From: Podila epigama
Lineage: Eukaryota; Mortierellomycota; Mortierellomycetes; Mortierellales; Mortierellaceae
Direction of reading: 5' to 3'
Assembly: GCA_015679605.1 (NCBI GenBank)
Contig: JAAAVE010000108.1
Location: forward strand, 1-33,196
Length of the DNA: 33,196 nt
Position numbers and translations under genes: made by a program. Every line of letters starts with the position of its first letter. Position 1 is the stretch's first letter. The notes below the pieces were generated by a model. It was not told the DNA's origin. It saw nothing but the letters and a program-made list of their open reading frames with translations, and did not search any database. Below are positions 21,136-32,171 of this stretch, one piece after another.

Positions 21136-21907
21136 TGTGTGGGTTCAAATGCCCAGTCAAAACTCCTAGTTTTCTGTCTTTTCGGTAATTTCTTTAGGAA
21201 ACTTGGGAATTATCTTTTTTTTTATGTCTTCATAGGTGAAAGGATGAGGAACATGAAAAGGAAAGAATGTGATGAAAGAATGAATGAGCGAAAATGAAAG
21301 TCAATAAAAAAGAATAATATTATGATGTCCATGAAATTCGTTCGCCTAGGGATTATTATTTTTTTAGACACGATTGGCTTTGATGAGGCACGCGTCTCCC
21401 TACGCCCTTGTCCTCTTGTGATCTTTGTTATTGATGAAACATACACCTCACATGTTGCCCAGGCGCGCGTTTTCTTTTTTTTTATGGAGGGGAGGTTCAA
21501 GCACCAGTATCATCCATCAGTAAACATGCGTACACAAGTTTACTTGGATGTACATGTTGCTGCCAGAACTATGTTGCATTCTCAGTCTCAGTCTTTTGTT
21601 GGCTGTTCTTGTTATCAACATCATGTCAAGTTACCTAGTAATAATAATGAGTGATGGAACCTAGTACAGAATTCGAGGGGCCGATGGAGGCGAGAGTGCC
21701 AAGGGAGAATGAATAAAGTGAACGAGAGAGGTGGAAGGAAGGTCAGTGTTTTGTGTCGGTGCATTCAAAAAAACAAAACTACGTCGAAAGAACAAAAAGA
21801 CCTATTTTGAGACGATTCCACACTGGCAAAGGGAAGCTAAGCCACCCATCATAGAAATCAAGAGGTAGGTGGGAGTTCATTTATTTGAAGAAGAGGATAT
21901 TCTGCCT
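21136..21907. other. Spacer between the RSC7/PHD gene start and the actin gene end
   Basis: This 772-base region should contain the promoter and 5' UTR of the RSC7/PHD gene and the actin 3' UTR. A plus-strand open frame at 21322-21654 has no recognisable domain and no splice partners, so I do not call it a gene. The only element I can point to is the minus-strand polyadenylation signal near 21880. Confidence 0.5.
21880..21885 (-). terminator. Polyadenylation signal AATAAA of actin
   Basis: TTTATT on the plus strand is AATAAA in the sense of actin, 22 bases after its stop codon. It is very close, so another signal further downstream may be used instead. Confidence 0.4.
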
Positions 21908-23259
<1,352 letters not shown>

Positions 23260-23831
23260 TCTATAAGTTTCAACATGAACAACGGACGGACATTGGTAGG
23301 AAAGATGAAAAAAGGGATGACAGAATCCGTTAGTGGACCCTTTTCACATGATTGTTTGTTCCCCACACTCTTCTTTCACGTTAGTCGTTCTTTTCACTGA
23401 AAACGGTATTGCCACGGGCACTTTGTGATGCTCAGGGTCTCTCAGTCCCGTGAAGCATGTTTGAATGCATTGATGACACTCGTAAGGAAATACATAGTTC
23501 ATTTGTCTGTGTATCATGTGTGATAACAACAGGAAGGAGGGTATGAAGGTACGTGGCAAAGTAGTAAAGGCAGGCTGTAGAGTGGTTGCCAGAAGGATTG
23601 ATATTAAGACTTGTACTTACATGTTTATGTATGTGAAGGGCTTAAAGGGTGCCGTGGGTGCGTGTAAGGGTGAGAGTGTAGGAGAGTTGAATATGTGTCT
23701 TTGTAAACGTGTGTGTATGTGTTCGTGTCTGTGCGAGTGTGAGTGTTCTTTGGTACGCGAGGGTGAGTAAAGACTGTGAGTGCGTTGTGTTGAGATTGTG
23801 TGTGGGGGAATGAGAGAGAGCTTTTGGGGCT

Positions 23832-23839
23832 TATTTATA
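23832..23839 (-). promoter_or_regulatory. Probable TATA box of actin (TATAAATA)
   Basis: TATAAATA in the sense of actin, about 570 bases before the ATG, is followed by a C/T/A-rich stretch typical of strong fungal transcription starts. It implies a leader of roughly 500 bases before splicing. Confidence 0.5.
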
Positions 23840-24226
23840 TGAATGCTGCCCACACTCCCCGGATCAGCTGGAATGCCATGGTCTGTTTGTGTCGCCTTCA
23901 CGACACAACTTTGGCTCCCTCGAAGATGTCAATAATGTGCGTCTGTCGCCTGTCCCATGGTATGGCATTGACACAGCCTTGCGCAATCATACCCATCTGT
24001 GTCTCTGGAGTTCTCTCTCTTACACAGACACTCAAATACATGCACAAGCGCGTGTGCCAGAAAACGACACTACATTTTCACTATGACCAACACAATGAAC
24101 GACACACCGTTCCTTTCAGAACGAATAAAATAAAAACATTGACTGGATCAGAAAGGAGCCACCTGCATCAACATCCAAGGACCTGTGTCGTGTACAACGA
24201 GTCGTGTCGTCTAGCGCCAGTGTTAG

Positions 24227-24258
24227 TGTCGCATCGTGTTGGTGTCGCATCGTGTTAG
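24227..24258. repeat. 16-base tandem repeat upstream of actin
   Basis: Two copies of TGTCGCATCGTGTTGG/AG sit side by side, followed by a partial third (TGTCGTGT) and preceded by a partial GTGTTAG. Confidence 0.8.
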
Positions 24259-24687
24259 TGTCGTGTATTGCCGGTGTCCTCAGCATCGTCATCCAGCCCA
24301 TCAAGCATTTGGAAGAAAAGTGTGACCATATGCCGTCTAGGATGGGATGGGCCATCTGAGCAAAGCACCCTTCCTCAATGTCAAAAAAAAAAAATATCCT
24401 CGCTCATTGCACATGAGCAGCTGGCACGTTTAGAGTTGTGACGTGAAAAGTCCATTTCTGTCTTTGTTCACCTCTTTTTACTTGCCACGCCTCCATGATT
24501 TCTTACTTTTCCCTTCCTTCATCTTTAGTCGTCTTCATTTATCATTCACCTCGCCTCCATGGAATGATGCTTGGCAAACAAACCCGAATGAAAACCAAAA
24601 AAAATACAGCCTACAATTGATAGGCTGAAAACATGTGAGAGAACATTTTTGTAGTCTTGGTTCCAAGACGCGTCCAATCTTTTCAAC

Positions 24688-25153
24688 CTACCCATATTCG
24701 GTCGCGCTGTTTCTATGCTGCATAATCCAAACTTTGTTGGATGTCGACAACGACACTCCGTCAGAGAGGGCCTCCATAATCCGTAGGTCCAAGACCTTAT
24801 ACATCACGTTGTAAATTATGGCACTCCTTCTATCTTCTATCTCACTTGTGGGCCCGAAATTACTGTAATAGTGCTTCACCACCTGTCTAAGGACGTTTTT
24901 TGATAAGTTGTCCCAAAAGTGCGCAATTGTTCCATCGGCCCCATCAATACATCACCTCCTCAAGCTTCTTATGAGTAAGGAGCCCGGCGTTGTCGAGATA
25001 GACAACTGAGATTGGCCAAAGTGCTTGCCTCTCAAAAACTTCATAGTCGCCTATGTGAACAAGGTATCATCTTGTCCCATCACCATATCGTAGCTTGATG
25101 TGAACAAGCATTGCATATCGCATTACTTTTACTACACATAATCCATCCAAGGA
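24688..25153 (-). pseudogene. Decayed coding remnant of an unrecognised protein
   Basis: Reading the minus strand from 25153 gives globular protein-like sequence (VVKVMRYAMLVHIKLRYGDG), interrupted by an in-frame TGA at 25069-25067. It continues in the same frame (YLVHIGDYEVFERQALWP, VVYLDNAGLLTHKKLEEV) to a TGA at 24946-24944. Just before that stop a +1 frame change continues the protein-like reading (DVLMGADGTIAHFWDNLSKN, then HYYSNFGPTSEIEDRRSAII) to a TAG at 24688. Three consecutive segments with good amino-acid composition, broken by one stop and one frameshift, fit a dead gene or a transposon-derived fragment. I do not recognise the family. There is no start context, splice partner or terminal repeat that I can see. 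Confidence 0.5.
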
Positions 25154-25262
25154 CTACACATAGAAAAACAAAATGATACATGGTTCGATATTGGATGTAT
25201 TTGGCATGCAGCTCATGCTTGTTTTTAAAAAAGAAAAAAAAAAAAAAAGACTCGCCAAAGGT

Positions 25263-26298
25263 CTAACAAGCACATCCACCGTACTCTTGAGCAGCCTCTG
25301 CGTTCTGTTGGAGACGCACATTGGGAGCAGCTTGCTTTTGCCACAGACTTGGTGTGTCAATAATCTGTTGTACCAACTCGTCAAACGCCTGCTGTACACC
25401 CAGCTTGGTCTTTGCACTGCATTCCACAAACAAAGTCTGAAGCTTCCTAGCAAATTCTTGACCCTCCTGTCGACTGACCTCTCGGCTCGACTCCTATGCA
25501 CATGTTACAAATTTTTAAAAAAAAGAGAGAGACTTTTTCAGTGATCATATGAAATGTCTGTTCGCCACGTGGCCACATTTGAGTAGAGCCGTATATCCAG
25601 CCGACATGGTCGCACACAAATGAGCTAAACAGACAACACCATCCATCATACCTTGTCGACTTTGTTTCCAACAATCATCCGGACAACCTCCTTACTGGAG
25701 CAATATGTATCCAGCTCATTGAACCAGGTCTGGAGGTCGTTAAAAGAGTCTCTGTTGCTGACATCGTACACTAAAAACAAATTCAAAAAATGGCGGTAAG
25801 CTCAAAGTGTGTCACGATCTTTTTTTTTTTTTTTTTGCCCGAAAATGACGTACGATAAACGTACCAAGAATAACTCCTTGAGCACCACGGTAGTATGACG
25901 AGGTGAGAGTACGGAAACGCTCTTGGCCAGCCGTATCCTACAAGGTGAAAAAAAAAGCACAACGACTCGTTATTATGGAGCACTAACACTCTAGCATCCA
26001 TGTCTCCATGTCTCCCCATGTCTCAAACAACTAAAAACTTTGTTGCATGAACATGTGTTGACATTGTCACGCTCCTCTCGTCACTTACCCAGATGGTCAG
26101 TTTATACTTTTTCCCTTCTACATCAATGACTTTGACCTTAAAGTCGACACCGATGGTAGCCGAAATCTCATCTGGGGCAAGAAAGACGCCGTCCACAAAG
26201 CGCATGAGCAGACTGCTCTTTCCAGTACCACTACTGCCAATGAGTAACAGCTTGAGGGTCGCGACAGTTTCTGATGACGAGGAGTGGGTTTCTGCCAT
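25263..26298 (-). CDS. RAB18: Rab18-type small GTPase
   Basis: Predicted 210 aa from exons 26298-26089, 25937-25865, 25770-25652 and 25493-25263. All nucleotide-binding motifs are intact: GSSGTGKS (21-28), switch [29 protein letters not shown] (DTAGQ from 71), GNKVDK (NKVD 130-133) and SAK (160-162). The protein ends in GGCAC, a CXC prenylation signal, so it should be doubly geranylgeranylated and membrane-bound. The [17 protein letters not shown] and NELDTYC segments favour Rab18 over Rab1 or Rab8. Rab18 acts at the endoplasmic reticulum and lipid droplets in animals; the same site here is inferred. It is divergent from CSN3, with 398 bases between the start codons. Confidence 0.93.
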
Positions 26299-26696
26299 GG
26301 TTTTTTATATTGAATGTCGTAGGGTGTTTTGTGTTGGTCTGTTAAATTTTATGGTTATATGAAGGAGTTTGTCTTTCTCGTGGTAAGGCTGGTAGAGTTG
26401 TTGATTGAGACAAGTTGAACGAATAAAAGTTTGGGATGGATGGAATTGCTCTGGTCTACAGAATTTTTTGCCCATCCTTCCCTTCGTCCACACCACGCCT
26501 GATGTCTCTGTGCAGGAAGCAGTCACATGGCCCAGTGTCTTTACGCGGCGCGCGTTTTTGCATTGTGCATTCATTCACTCCATCACTCTTTCCTCGACAC
26601 TCTGCTTGTTTGACACACATTCACGCTGTTCAACCCAGCGGAATAATACGCGTTCTAAAGTAAACTGAAAAACAAGGAAACACAAGGAAAACAAAA
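26299..26696. promoter_or_regulatory. Bidirectional promoter region between Rab18 and CSN3
   Basis: This 398-base interval lies between two divergent ATGs, so it must contain both promoters. Open frames inside it are short and resemble no family. I could not pick out specific boxes with confidence. Confidence 0.5.
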
Positions 26697-29104
26697 ATGT
26701 CGCCGAGCGATCACACGTACGATGAGATCATTACCAAAATCAAGACATGCAGTTCGGACCTTACTGCTGTAACAAAGACTCTTGGCCCATACCTCAACAA
26801 CCTCAATGACAATATCTTTGTGGCCAAGGCTTACAGTCCAAATGACCCACTTGACGCCATCTCCCCAGAACTGCATTCATTGGCATACCTTTACTTCCTG
26901 TAAGCAGCAATAACTAGTATTTCTCATGTGTCACCTTTTGCACCGCCAAACAGAATGAATGAACGTGGAAAATACAGCGAGGCATGACCTAATGCAAACA
27001 GCTCCATGTATCGTATAGGTTGTATCGATGCAAGGCGTCCCATGGATTCCACCCAGCGCTAATGGAGAAAGTCTGGGCGTTCGTCAACACATGCAACGGA
27101 GAACATGTTCGGCGAGCTTCAGAAAAAGGTATGTCCTGAAAGTACTCTGGAAGGGCTGCGGCAACAAGAAGTTTATCTGGAAATGTGGCAAGCAGAAGCT
27201 TTTTTTCTCATTTTATTTTATTTTATTTTATTTTTTTTTCGATATTGACATTGAATGATGTGTGTGATTTTCAAACTAGCCTTGAGTTTTGCTGATGCCC
27301 TTGTCAAGATTGCCACGGACTCTCGACAGGTACGTAGCAAGGTTGAGGGACAGTGGGAGAGTTGTTACAAGTTGGTTTACTATGTTGTTGTTGTTGTGGG
27401 ACAGGGACCAACCTTGGTCTGGTTGAATCCAGGACAATGTTCTCATAACAAGGTTGCTTTTCCACCTTTTTAAATTAGCCCATCATTGCCATAAGACCTT
27501 TGGTCATCTTTATTCAGCGCTTGCAGGCGTCTCCAGGACAGTTGACCATGCTACATCCTCTACTTGCCAAGGTATCAAGCAATCAGTCACTCTTGCCATC
27601 TCCAATGGGACTGTATAGGTGAACAGACTCGTAGTAACACGTTGCCTTTATTTTTTCTTTCCTGTTAACTAGACCTGTCTGTTGGCTCAGTCATGCAAAG
27701 ATATCCTTCCGATCCTTAACAACGACATCTCGGACGTTGACCCACAGGTAATGAGATGGACAAAGTGCAAGAATCGTCATTACCTCCAATACTCAACAGA
27801 CCCTTTGATTTTAACAATATGGGATCCTTCCTTCTTCGCAATAGTACACACATGTCAACTACAAGGACTTTTTATTGTACCATTACTACGGAGGCATGAT
27901 CTTTGCTTATACAAAGAACTTTGAACGAGCAGTGGAGTTCTTTAGGCTGGTATGTAGGAATTGACCGCATTTACTATTTTCTGCCTGTTCATGATGTCTC
28001 TAACCAACTCTTTATGTGGCTCACTATCAAGGTCGTGTCTGCGCCTGCAGAAGTTGCCAGCGCCATCCAGGTGGAGGCGTACAAAAAGTTTGTCTTGACA
28101 AGTCTACTCCAATATGGCCGAGTGAGTCTTGTTCATTGGTCTTGTGGAATAGTATCGAGGGAGTATGGTTCATTATTGATGACGACAAGAGCTCACCATT
28201 GTCATACACATTTTCTCTCTCTCTCTTTTTTTTACTAAACCTGTTTCGATAGGTCACCAATTTGCCAAAATACACTGCTACGAGTGTACACAGGGCTATC
28301 AAGGCGCAGTGCACGGCGTATAGCGAGTTTGCGGCGTCTTATGAGAAAAAGTCAAATAACAACATTATTAGGAATGAGTTGGAAAAGATCAAGGCGGTCC
28401 TAGTCCGGGATACTAACTATGGCCTGGCGAAACAGTGCGTGGATGCCCTTCACCGCCGTAAAATCCAGGATCTGACCCGAACATACCTTACCTTGTCGAT
28501 TGAGAACATTGCCTCATCTATCGGTCTTGGTTCGGATCCTGAGGGAGCAAAGTATGTGGAGGGTATCATTGTCAAAATGATTGAGGCGGGTACTATCTTT
28601 GCAACGATCAGCCACGAGCATACAGGAGGCATGGTCTCGTTCCTCGATGATCCAAACCACCACGATAATACGATTACGATGGATATGATTAACGAGCAGA
28701 TTCAAAAGGCGACTGAGATCACAGCAAGCTTTGTCAAGATGGACCAAACCATTTCGACCATGCCAGCGTTCTTCAGCAAGGTAAAAGATACTCGAGTTGT
28801 TTCGCTGTTCCAATCCTCGCGCCTTTGTGATTGTAACGTTGAACTAGCACTGAACTCTGGACTTGTGTTATTATTACATCCACTCTTTTTTTTTTCTCAA
28901 GAAATATTCAATAGTTTTGAGTAGTAGCATGTCACTAACACTAGCATTGTCGCCTCATGATTGGATTAGAAAGCTACCTCTAGTGGCCCTAAGAGACGAC
29001 GTATGACAGGGCGGCCGATGAGATCAAGCGAGGGCCTTGGAGCAGAAAGGGCCCCACAGATGGAGAATCCACTCGAAGGTGACCCTGACTTGGACGGGCG
29101 TTAG
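26697..29104 (+). CDS. CSN3: COP9 signalosome subunit 3
   Basis: Predicted 462 aa; human CSN3 is 423. Nine exons: 26697-26899, 27019-27128, 27280-27329, 27479-27571, 27673-27747, 27845-27949, 28032-28121, 28253-28780 and 28970-29104. Characteristic segments are SPELHSLAYLYFL, YKDFLLYHYYGGMIFAYTKN, ERAVEFFRLVVSAPAEVASA, EAYKKFVLTSLL and LPKYTATSVHR. The PCI/winged-helix domain covers about 300-395 (LTRTYLTLSIENIAS, VEGIIVKMIEAGTIFATI). A basic KRRRM cluster and an acidic tail end the protein. CSN3 is a scaffold subunit of the complex that removes Nedd8 from cullins. The last exon is the least certain. An acceptor at 28902 would give an alternative tail ending at 29006, but the chosen one has a CTAAC branch-point match 35 bases upstream. 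Confidence 0.9.
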
Positions 29105-30021
29105 ACGGGAGGGAGGAGTAAGAAGGTGAAGGAAAAGAGAGAAGGAGACGCTTTTTTTTTTTCTTTTCCCCTTCAAAATAAAATGTTATTTTGAACTCAA
29201 GTAGAGGGTCGAACAGTGTCGGGGAATAGGACAAACCAAGACGACGCAGGACAAGATAAGATAGAACGAGACAATATGAGACGAGATGAGGACATGCCAT
29301 GACGCGCGTAAAAGGACAGGCACAAACAATGACAGATGGATTTTGGCCTCCTTTGTCATTCTCATCCCTTTTGCTTTGATGGTCTTATTTTCGCCTGGGT
29401 TCACATGCAGGCTGGACAGACTACCTGTGTGGTGGAGTGGAGTGGAGTGGAGTGCTGAATGTTGCGTGCCTTTTGGTTTGTACAGAGTCTGTGGATGGAT
29501 ACAATTTACTCCTGGAGCCATTAAACATCCCTTTCCCTCCTTTGACTTTTTCCCTGCCCCCCAACAGATCCACTCGAAACTGTCGTCCATCCAATGTCAG
29601 ATCCCTTTACAGTCTGGTAGGGATTGGTTCAATGAGGAGATCAGGAGGTGTGAATGCCAGGAGAGTTGCCTTGTCCCTTCCTTTTTTTCATACTCGTTCT
29701 TGGTTCTCATTCTACCACCCCCTTTCCATTTGATGAGGCTCGCGCTGGATGTGTGACAATTACAATGTGAGTTAGACCTCGATGTGCGGCAAATCCGGGG
29801 CACTTATTTGATGACGAGAAACAGTAGCCAGGATGGCTGTCTCTTCTTTTCTGCTTTTGCTGTTTGCTGTATTTTGTTTTGCATTTCTCACTTATTCTCT
29901 ATCTTTTCTTTTTTTCATTTTCTTTTTCTTACTTTCAGTGTTATAAGGACACTCACATCACATTCAACATTAAATTCTTGTCACCAGAACAGCTTTTCAC
30001 TCTTTCAACCAACTGTCAAAC
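29105..30021. other. Spacer between CSN3 and the GPI-protein gene
   Basis: This 0.9 kb region contains the CSN3 3' UTR with AATAAA at 29177, a GGAGT-type repeat (about 29434-29455) and a T-rich leader before the next gene (29850-29940). Overlapping open frames exist on both strands at about 29186-29756, but none has a domain or composition that convinces me. Confidence 0.5.
29177..29182 (+). terminator. Polyadenylation signal AATAAA of CSN3
   Basis: AATAAA lies 72 bases after the proposed CSN3 stop, following a T-rich stretch. Its position supports the choice of the last exon. Confidence 0.55.
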
Positions 30022-31174
30022 ATGAGCATCTACAGCGCACGCATCCTTGGGCCATTGTTTCTTTTGGCCACCTTACTCTGTGTCGCAGCTTTTGATGGTA
30101 AAAAGCGCCTTGTTGAATGCCAACTATGGCGCATACATTCAATCTCTCTTCACATCCACTCTCGATTTCACTCTTCACACACACACACACACACACACAC
30201 GCGCGCGCACCCTCTCTCACACACTCACACATGCATATAGTCTCTCTTCACGTCTCACTCTCAATCTCACTCTACACACACTCTCTGTCACACTCGCAGC
30301 CTTTCTACTAGTTTGCTGACAGTCATCGATGTATTATCCATTCCCAACCCTACATAGCTAGTTCTATCGATAATACCACCAAATTGACATGGTGCGAGAA
30401 CCAGGTTGGATTCTGGTAAGGCCTCGTAGTTGCCAGCTTGCCTGTCTTATGATATACATAACATATGACTGAATCTCTCATGATGCCCCTGTCTTCATAC
30501 CCATGTTTTGTGAATTCTTTGCATATGGAGGGCACAGATAGCACACACGTTAACATATTTTTTTTTCTTTGCATACGTATATAGTACCAATGTTTGCCAG
30601 GAACTGACCAAGGGCGCAGAGACTGTACAAAACCAGTGTGATACCCAGTCACTCTCCTACGTGTGTATTTGCCAAGGCAACATTTCTCCCAACACCTCTG
30701 GTAAGGAGCATTCGACACTTCATGTATAGGACACTTTGTTTGTGACAAGCGAGTAAGGATTATGAATTGACAGTATCATGAACAATATGGACTAATGAAT
30801 GAATGATTGAATGAATGCATGAAAAACGTAAAGAATATACATATACTATTCCGTATTTCCTGTGTGTTGCTGAAAGTCAGGATTGCATTCGCAAGTGTCC
30901 ACTGTCTGACAATACGTGCTATGCAAAGTGCAATGCGCGCAGTTGTTCAGCCGAGTTTCCGAAAAATTACAACCAGTCGATTGCGACCACGGTCGGGGTA
31001 CCAACACCGACGGGCACGAATGGACTGCCACTGAACACAGCCTTGCCACCCAACTTTGGCAGCAGTGGCGGAAGCAGCACCCTCCATGGTTCCACCTGGG
31101 CATCCGTGGGTGGCTCGAGTGTATTGGGTCTGGTGGTGTTTTTGACAGTTGGGGTGATGTTGGGCGGGAACTGA
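30022..31174 (+). CDS. Secreted GPI-anchored cysteine-rich protein (DUF7707-like)
   Basis: Predicted 196 aa from exons 30022-30097, 30359-30416, 30585-30700 and 30834-31174. The first exon is a clear signal peptide (ILGPLFLLATLLCVAAFDG). The mature part holds about ten spaced cysteines (WCENQVGFCTNVCQEL, QCDTQSLSYVCICQGN, YTIPYFLC, DCIRKC, CYAKCNARSC). This spacing, with the S-Y-x-C-x-C-x-G-N and Y-T-x-T-I-P-Y-F segments, matches my memory of the fungal DUF7707 family. A Thr/Gly/Ser stalk follows, and the protein ends in a hydrophobic segment (VLGLVVFLTVGVML) with no charged tail, as in a GPI-attachment signal. It is probably a cell-surface protein of unknown role. The acceptor at 30833 was chosen because it restores the EYTYTIPYF segment in frame. 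Confidence 0.85.
30176..30210 (+). repeat. (CA)n(CG)n dinucleotide tract in intron 1
   Basis: About 25 bases of CA repeat pass directly into GCGCGCGC, giving 35 bases of strictly alternating purine and pyrimidine, a Z-DNA-prone composition, inside the first intron of the GPI-protein gene. Confidence 0.9.
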
Positions 31175-31707
31175 GTGAGGAGCGAGCCTGCATTTATTTA
31201 TTTAAACTTGAATGTAATTTCGTGGATTCGGGGACCAAACAACAACACCAAGAATAAAAAAAACAATTCCGAATCTGCTCTCTGCCACAAAAGGAAGGCG
31301 ACTTCCGTCACTTTGAATTTTTTTTTTTTTGAGTGTGTGAAGAATGTAAGGTGTCTGTGTGTGTGTGTGTGTATGTGTGAAATTTTTCGTCTGTCTTTCA
31401 CGCGCGCCCCGCAAAAAATATCCCCTTTCTCGGCGATTTTCAATTGTTTTTTCTTTTTCTTTTCTCTTCTCATCTTTTTAATCTTGCCATCCATCCATCC
31501 AACCAACCATCCATTCATCCATTCATCTATTCTTTCATCAGTTCATCCACCCCACACTCTCCACTCTCTTCCTCTCCTTTACTCATTCTCACGCTCACAC
31601 TCTCTCTACCTTTGTTTTTGTATCTCGTCGCCCCCCGATTCAACGTTGACATCACTTCTTCACTCTCTCCTGTAAGCCACGTCTTTATCTACTTTTTATA
31701 TTTCATA
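31175..31707. other. Spacer and SDHB promoter region
   Basis: This 533-base spacer contains the 3' UTR of the GPI-protein gene (AATAAA at 31253), a GT repeat (about 31353-31378), and then a strongly pyrimidine-rich stretch with CCAT/CCAA short repeats (about 31487-31530) leading to the SDHB start. I see no gene here. Confidence 0.55.
31253..31258 (+). terminator. Polyadenylation signal AATAAA of the GPI-protein gene
   Basis: AATAAA followed by more A lies 78 bases after the stop codon. Confidence 0.55.
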
Positions 31708-32140
31708 ATGTCCTTCACACTCGCCAGACAGGCCACCCTTGGCCTCACTCGCCCTGTTTTCAAGAACAACCTCCCATCGGTATGATTTTACCTCTTTCTT
31801 TCTTTTCTCTCGAGTACTCACTATGCAGCATGCACGCGACAAATTGACAAGTTGATACTTTGCTGATCAACTACTCGACTATGCTTATTCTACATATCCA
31901 GGTCCCACTGGCCATTGCTCGCTCCTTTGCTTCCGAAGCACCAGCAAAGAAGACCAAGACCTTTCAGATTTACCGATGGGTAAGGGACTATGTCGCCTTT
32001 TTTTAAGGTTTTTTATTTATTTTTTTTTTATATTTTTTTATGGGAGTTGGACAACGACAAAGTGGTGAGGATGGGAATGATCAGAGTTGGGACGTTTACT
32101 TGGATCATTTATATGGACTTGTGATCATCCCCACATGATC

Positions 32141-32171
<31 letters not shown>

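Larger units (their letters stand above)
23260..24687. other. Actin 5' region and promoter
   Basis: In the sense direction this 1.4 kb region has a TATA box at 23839-23832, then a CA/CT-rich leader (about 23800-23640), then a consensus donor GTAAGT at 23620 that probably opens a 5' UTR intron. Candidate acceptors are TTTTCAG ending at 23397 and TATAG ending at 23261. Further upstream is a 16-base direct repeat near 24227-24258. Open frames within it are low-complexity and I do not call them genes. Confidence 0.55.

Noticed and set aside
21322-21654. 110-codon plus-strand open frame between actin and the RSC7/PHD gene
   Set aside because: No family resemblance, homopolymer-derived phenylalanine runs and no start context that sets it apart from non-coding sequence.
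29286-29756. 156-codon plus-strand open frame downstream of CSN3
   Set aside because: No recognisable domain, overlapping frames on the opposite strand are equally long, and the region contains the CSN3 polyadenylation signal and a GGAGT repeat.
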